Shown here: positions 63,081 to 64,000 of the stretch, piece after piece | Numbering within the stretch: position 1 is the stretch's first letter | Layout: each line of letters opens with the position of its first letter | Source of the DNA: Hyphococcus sp. | Lineage (GTDB): Bacteria; Pseudomonadota; Alphaproteobacteria; Caulobacterales; Parvularculaceae | DNA length: 64,000 bases | NCBI GenBank assembly: GCA_021776245.1 | Contig: JAJFGF010000004.1 | Location: 95,789-159,788 of the forward strand | Direction of reading: 5' to 3' | Made by a program: the position numbers and the translations under genes | Notes under the pieces: model-generated | Told to the model about the DNA's origin: nothing | The model's database searches: none | The model's input: the letters and a program-made list of their open reading frames with translations, nothing else

Positions 63081-63743
63081 ATGATCTTCAAAAATTTGTG
63101 GGTGACCGCATTATGCATAAACTGTATCGGCATGGCTACCGCGAAAGCCGCAGTGATAACTGTCGATGTAGGTTTCGATCTTTCGCTATCATCCGGCAAC
63201 GATGCAGCGGGCTTGGATGGCGCGTCCGTACTTTTTACGGCAAGTTTCGCCGATGGTACAACATTCGTTGACCCAATCTGTTGCCCGCCCATGGCGATTG
63301 CCGCCAGCCATAGTTTCACCATTTCTGGCGCGTCCGTGGCCGCAAGCAATGGAGTTTTCTCAGATCCGGGAGGCGCTGCATTCTCTCCGAATAATGGGCT
63401 GAATGAAGGCTTCTTTACTCAATCTGGCAGCGTTCTCAGTCTAGCCGGATTGGCAAGCGTAATTCAGTTTGGAGTGAATAATCAGATACCAGATGTGTTG
63501 GCTGGCGACTTGTTAACGGTCGCGATGTTAGATGTGATGTATGGTACGACACAATTCGCAGGTTGGTTGGGAACTGACGGTAGCCAATATTCTCTCACAA
63601 ATATCAATGTGAATGCATTTCAAGGTGGCGTTAACGAAGTGCCATTGCCGGCGGCATTTCCCCTGTTTCTCATGGGAATCAGTGCGATTGGCTTCGTAGG
63701 TCGCAAACGTTCAGCGCCAATTCGAACTCTGGTCTGCAGGTAG
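63081..63743 (+). CDS. Secreted protein with VPLPA-type C-terminal sorting signal
   Basis: A 220-aa protein with a signal peptide (about 1-24), a Gly/Ser/Asn-rich beta domain and a C-terminal tail reading VPLPAAFPLFLMGISAIGFV, then a basic GRKR cluster. This is the VPLPA-CTERM layout, a target for exosortase-like processing. The function of the middle part is unknown; it has a PICCPP double-Cys site. GGAG precedes the ATG. The exosortase is not in the window. Confidence 0.85.
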   Translation: MIFKNLWVTALCINCIGMATAKAAVITVDVGFDLSLSSGNDAAGLDGASVLFTASFADGTTFVDPICCPPMAIAASHSFTISGASVAASNGVFSDPGGAAFSPNNGLNEGFFTQSGSVLSLAGLASVIQFGVNNQIPDVLAGDLLTVAMLDVMYGTTQFAGWLGTDGSQYSLTNINVNAFQGGVNEVPLPAAFPLFLMGISAIGFVGRKRSAPIRTLVCR

Positions 63744-63769
63744 ACCGTTGACCGTTGTGCAATTGCAGT

Positions 63770-64000
63770 GGGAGTGTCATGATTTTTGTGTAAATGGTGA
63801 ACGCCGGCATGCTAAGCTTAAAGGAGAAACGCATGCCCGATATGACAAAGACGCCCGAAATATCCGACGCCGTACTTGATGAGCTGTTGAAGGATTACGA
63901 AAATCCTGAGGATTTGCTTGGCCCTGACGGGATTTTCAAGGCGCTCAAGAAACGCATGATCGAAAAGGCGCTGGGCGCTGAGCTGAGCGATCATCTTGGC
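63770..64000 (+). mobile_element. IS256-family insertion element, left part (truncated by window)
   Basis: The left end looks to lie near GGGAGTGTCATGATTTTTGT (63770-63789), a plausible terminal repeat. The transposase begins at 63833. The right end is outside the window, so size and target duplication cannot be checked. Confidence 0.65.
63833..64000 (+). CDS. IS256-family transposase (partial, N-terminus)
   Basis: The first 56 codons: MPDMTKTPEISDAVLDELL, then LLGPDGIFKALKKRMIEKAL and GAELSDHLG, the standard start of IS256-family transposases before the DDE domain. AGGAGAAA precedes the ATG. The gene continues past the right edge. Confidence 0.9.
   Translation, partial: MPDMTKTPEISDAVLDELLKDYENPEDLLGPDGIFKALKKRMIEKALGAELSDHLG

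Noticed and set aside
1..64000. CRISPR arrays or rRNA genes
   Set aside because: No array of regularly spaced direct repeats and no rRNA-like sequence was seen.

Overview
The window looks like the chromosome of a flagellated alphaproteobacterium. FlaF, FlbT, a DUF6468 protein, a MotE-like protein and a SciP/DUF1153 protein are present. There is a GTTC-N7-GTTC type SOS box, TTAA-N7-TTAA CtrA-type sites and a VPLPA-type sorting tail. Gene content fits the Parvularculales/Caulobacterales/Rhodobacterales part of the class; I cannot name the species.

Positions 1-24300 hold a large, apparently intact flagellar cluster. Leftward are fliN (only its first codons), fliH and fliF. Rightward are fliL, DUF6468, motE, motA, a 782-aa secreted protein, flgF, flgG, flgA, flgH and a second fliL. 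Then come flgD and fliK (leftward), a flgJ-like gene, a flgN-like gene, flagellin with a hairpin terminator, flaF, flbT, a DUF1217 gene, fliI (leftward), and flgB-flgC-fliE-fliQ-flhA-fliR-flhB plus a 112-aa unknown. These build the basal body, export gate and ATPase, motor stator, hook cap and length ruler, and filament. motB, fliG, fliM, fliP, flgE, flgK, flgL and flgI are not in the window in intact form.

Positions 24300-30570 hold the SOS mutagenesis operon imuA-imuB-dnaE2 with a clear LexA-type box, then a PilZ gene with a perfect CtrA-type site upstream. Positions 30544-36010 are a trans-4-hydroxyproline degradation operon (deaminase, epimerase, FAD oxidase, aldehyde dehydrogenase) with a divergent PAS-AraC regulator. 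An IS3 transposase remnant follows. Positions 36381-39601 hold three unknown genes, two of them secreted and one a zinc-ribbon membrane protein. A tRNA-Met(CAU) and assorted metabolic, tRNA-modification and regulatory genes reach to 47463.

Positions 47460-51745 are the most striking part: the wreck of a second, Caulobacter-type flagellar locus. It holds 3' fragments of flgL and flgE joined head to head, an intact sciP, a fliN 3' fragment, a flbD broken by a frameshift and an internal deletion, a flhA 3' fragment fused to flbD, and an intact flhF-like gene. The order follows the Caulobacter locus (flgL/flgK - flgE - sciP - fliF..fliN - flbD - flhA), with the middles missing. Since fliN (start codon), flhA and other genes are present in the first cluster, this suggests one flagellar system has been replaced by, or lost in favour of, another.

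Positions 51865-62484 are conserved housekeeping genes: nlpD-like, surE, serS, tatCBA, scpB, scpA, nagZ, a SPOR protein, dgt and an A-type iron-sulfur carrier. The right end (62485-64000) is poorly coding DNA, a VPLPA-CTERM secreted protein and the beginning of an IS256-family element that runs off the window.
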